Assembly (NCBI GenBank): GCA_002496635.1
Contig: DAKQ01000096.1
Location: 1 to 17,228 of the forward strand
Reading direction: 5' to 3'
Length of the DNA: 17,228 nucleotides
Source: Euryarchaeota archaeon UBA82
GTDB lineage: Archaea > Thermoplasmatota > Poseidoniia > Poseidoniales > Poseidoniaceae
The first letter of the stretch is position 1; each line of letters starts with the position of its first letter. The position numbers and the translations under genes were made by a program. The notes beneath the pieces are model-generated. The model saw nothing but the letters and a program-made list of their open reading frames with translations, did not search any database and had not been told where the DNA came from. Below, piece by piece: positions 15,879 to 17,228 of this stretch.

Positions 15879-17084
15879 ATGGAGGAACTTCAAGGAATAG
15901 AGTTGCTCCCAGAACCTGGAGAGCCCAGAATTCTTTCTGCGATTGACCCCAGCACACGAGGTTTCCAAGATCAATGGAGAGCCGAAGTAACTGGATGGGC
16001 GCCTGTAATTCCGGAGGCAGTATCAATCCGGCCAAGAAGAGTGTTCTCAGTTATTTCTGGTGCAGCCATTGCTTTAGTAATGGCCCTTATTGTGGTTCTC
16101 TGGCAATCTGACCTCCTCCTATTGGAATTACCACCACCTTCTTCGGAGTGGGCTTTCGAAAATACGAACATTCGAGACTTACAACAAGACGGCCTGACTG
16201 GTGATGATGTAAGACTCTGCATGGTCGATACCGGAATCTCTCTTACTCACTCCGCTCTTACAGGAACTACGGTTGAGTTCAAGGACTTCGTGGGTAGTGA
16301 AGTGTCTCCAGTTGATTATGGTTCGATTTCACATGGTACTCTCATGGCAGGACTTCTCATTTCTTCAGGATATCAAGAGGGCATTGCACAGGGAATTACC
16401 CTTGGCATGGCAGCTGCTCTAAGTGCAGATGGTGACGAGAATACAGGCTCTGAATCCAGAGTCGCCTCTGCTATCCGATGGTGTATTTTCGACTTTGAAG
16501 CAGACATCATCTCACTTTCACTAGGAGGTGAGCAAAATCAAGAAACCTCACGAGAAGGCGCAACAGTTTCCGCTACTCGACAAGCACTCGATCTTGGAAT
16601 ATACGTGGTGGTAGCAGCAGGAAATGATGGAGGTTCATCAGACGATGGCTTTGTTAGTGCTCCTGGCAATGTCAATCTAGCGATCACAGTTGGTGCATCC
16701 GATCGTTTCAATGAAGTATGGTCAAAATCTTCTGTAGGCGAGCAAGTCGATTCAGATGGTAACCTACGGCAATATCCCAATCAGAAGCCGGAATTAACTG
16801 CTCCAGGTGTTTCCATTGTATCGACTGGAATGAACGATGAATGGTACTCCTCGAGTGGAACTTCTGATGCCACAGTATTCGTCGCAGGAACTCTTGCATT
16901 AATTCTTGAAGAACATCCTGAATTGAAGCGAACAAATGAATCTGGAGCGGGTTGTATTGAGCTCGTAAAATCATCTTTAGCCTCATCACTTTCACCCGAC
17001 ATGGCGCATGATATTCGCAAAGGATATGGCGTCCTCGATGCTAAAGCATGGATGGATTCTATTCCGTCATCAATAGACTGCTGA
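15879..17084 (+). CDS. Membrane-anchored subtilisin-like serine protease (S8 family)
   Basis: 401 residues. A ~50-residue N-terminal region without a signal peptide precedes one hydrophobic helix (about 54-76), so the protein should be a type II membrane protein with its protease domain outside. The S8 residues are all present: Asp117 in VDTG, His152 in SHGT, oxyanion Asn249 in AAGND and Ser329 in SSGTSDA. The usual GTSMATP is altered to GTSDATV. Only about 20-30 residues lie between the membrane helix and the protease fold, so there is no room for the inhibitor-I9 prodomain of secreted subtilases. Four cysteines are outside, including C114 next to the catalytic strand and the last residue C401. 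It follows aglB on the same strand by 54 bases and may act on surface glycoproteins; that is inference. The substrate is unknown. Confidence 0.9.
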   Translation: MEELQGIELLPEPGEPRILSAIDPSTRGFQDQWRAEVTGWAPVIPEAVSIRPRRVFSVISGAAIALVMALIVVLWQSDLLLLELPPPSSEWAFENTNIRDLQQDGLTGDDVRLCMVDTGISLTHSALTGTTVEFKDFVGSEVSPVDYGSISHGTLMAGLLISSGYQEGIAQGITLGMAAALSADGDENTGSESRVASAIRWCIFDFEADIISLSLGGEQNQETSREGATVSATRQALDLGIYVVVAAGNDGGSSDDGFVSAPGNVNLAITVGASDRFNEVWSKSSVGEQVDSDGNLRQYPNQKPELTAPGVSIVSTGMNDEWYSSSGTSDATVFVAGTLALILEEHPELKRTNESGAGCIELVKSSLASSLSPDMAHDIRKGYGVLDAKAWMDSIPSSIDC

Positions 17085-17102
17085 GCAAAAATACCCCTCG
17101 AT

Positions 17103-17123
17103 GCGGGAGTTTATACCGCTTTT
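17103..17123 (+). terminator. Possible terminator of the subtilase gene
   Basis: GCGG at 17103-17106 can pair with CCGC at 17116-17119 around a 9-base loop, followed by TTTT at 17120-17123. The stem is short but G+C-rich in an A+T-rich region and is placed 19 bases after the stop codon. Confidence 0.33.
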
Positions 17124-17124
17124 A

Positions 17125-17156
17125 AAAATGATATTATTGTAGTAAAATGATATTAT
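17125..17156. repeat. 13-base direct repeat in A+T-rich spacer
   Basis: AAAATGATATTAT occurs at 17125-17137 and again, exactly, at 17144-17156, a period of 19 bases. It lies 45-76 bases before the ATG at 17201. A pair of sites for a regulator of the next gene is possible; chance similarity in A+T-rich DNA cannot be excluded. Confidence 0.4.
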
Positions 17157-17173
17157 AAACTACTTATTATTGA

Positions 17174-17181
17174 TATTTTTA
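17174..17181 (+). promoter_or_regulatory. Possible TATA box of the gene at the right edge
   Basis: TATTTTTA at 17174-17181 is centred about 23 bases before the ATG at 17201, the spacing expected when transcription starts at or next to the start codon (a leaderless transcript). No Shine-Dalgarno is present between it and the ATG, which agrees with that reading. Confidence 0.35.
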
Positions 17182-17200
17182 GATACTATTTGATACTTTA

Positions 17201-17228
17201 ATGACTGTCGGCATGGGCGCAGTATTAT
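17201..17228 (+). CDS. Start of a further gene (partial, nine codons)
   Basis: ATG at 17201 opens a frame that runs to the window edge (MTVGMGAVL). It follows a TATA-like element at leaderless spacing. Too little is visible to name it. The alternative, that this is just the end of the spacer, is possible. Confidence 0.35.

Noticed and set aside
1..17228. tRNA, rRNA, CRISPR arrays, transposases and integrase attachment sites
   Set aside because: No T-loop consensus with a paired acceptor stem, no regularly spaced identical DNA repeats beyond the single 13-base pair, and no transposase or integrase-like protein were seen by eye.

Overview
The window looks archaeal, most likely from a marine planktonic euryarchaeon of the Marine Group II / Poseidoniales type. 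The archaeal call rests on a CarS-type CDP-archaeol synthase (ether-lipid synthesis) and an STT3/AglB oligosaccharyltransferase. The narrower call is inference. It rests on moderate G+C, very large surface proteins with CARDB/NEW3-like and transthyretin-like domains, acidic C-terminal tails behind a membrane anchor, compact spacing and possible leaderless starts. No rRNA, tRNA, CRISPR, insertion sequence or phage gene was seen.

Layout. (1) 1-83: the 3' end of an unseen gene ending in an acidic tail. (2) 165-2320, plus strand: a three-helix membrane protein with a large extracellular part, a doubtful 59-residue Cys-containing reading frame, a small two-helix membrane protein, and a DsrE-like small protein. 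(3) 2350-4836, minus strand: carS followed 42 bases downstream by a secreted, C-terminally anchored protein; these converge on the DsrE-like gene. (4) 4929-6191: purD (purine synthesis), divergent from carS. (5) 6318-15824: one uninterrupted 9.5-kb frame encoding a 3168-residue AglB. It has an extra N-terminal membrane module, a full STT3 catalytic core and about 1750 residues of extracellular beta domains closed by a C-terminal membrane helix. (6) 15879-17084: a membrane-anchored subtilase 54 bases after aglB. (7) 17085-17228: an A+T-rich spacer with a 13-base direct repeat, a possible promoter and the first codons of a further gene.

Theme. Most of the window serves the cell envelope: ether-lipid headgroup activation (CarS), protein N-glycosylation (AglB), a surface protease and several anchored surface proteins. 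The most unusual object is the giant AglB. Its extracellular part contains about eleven regularly spaced domains of roughly 95 residues and several dozen N-glycosylation sequons, so the enzyme may be a structural surface glycoprotein and its own substrate. The co-directional subtilase directly behind it is a candidate partner in surface-protein maturation. That link is inferred from position only.
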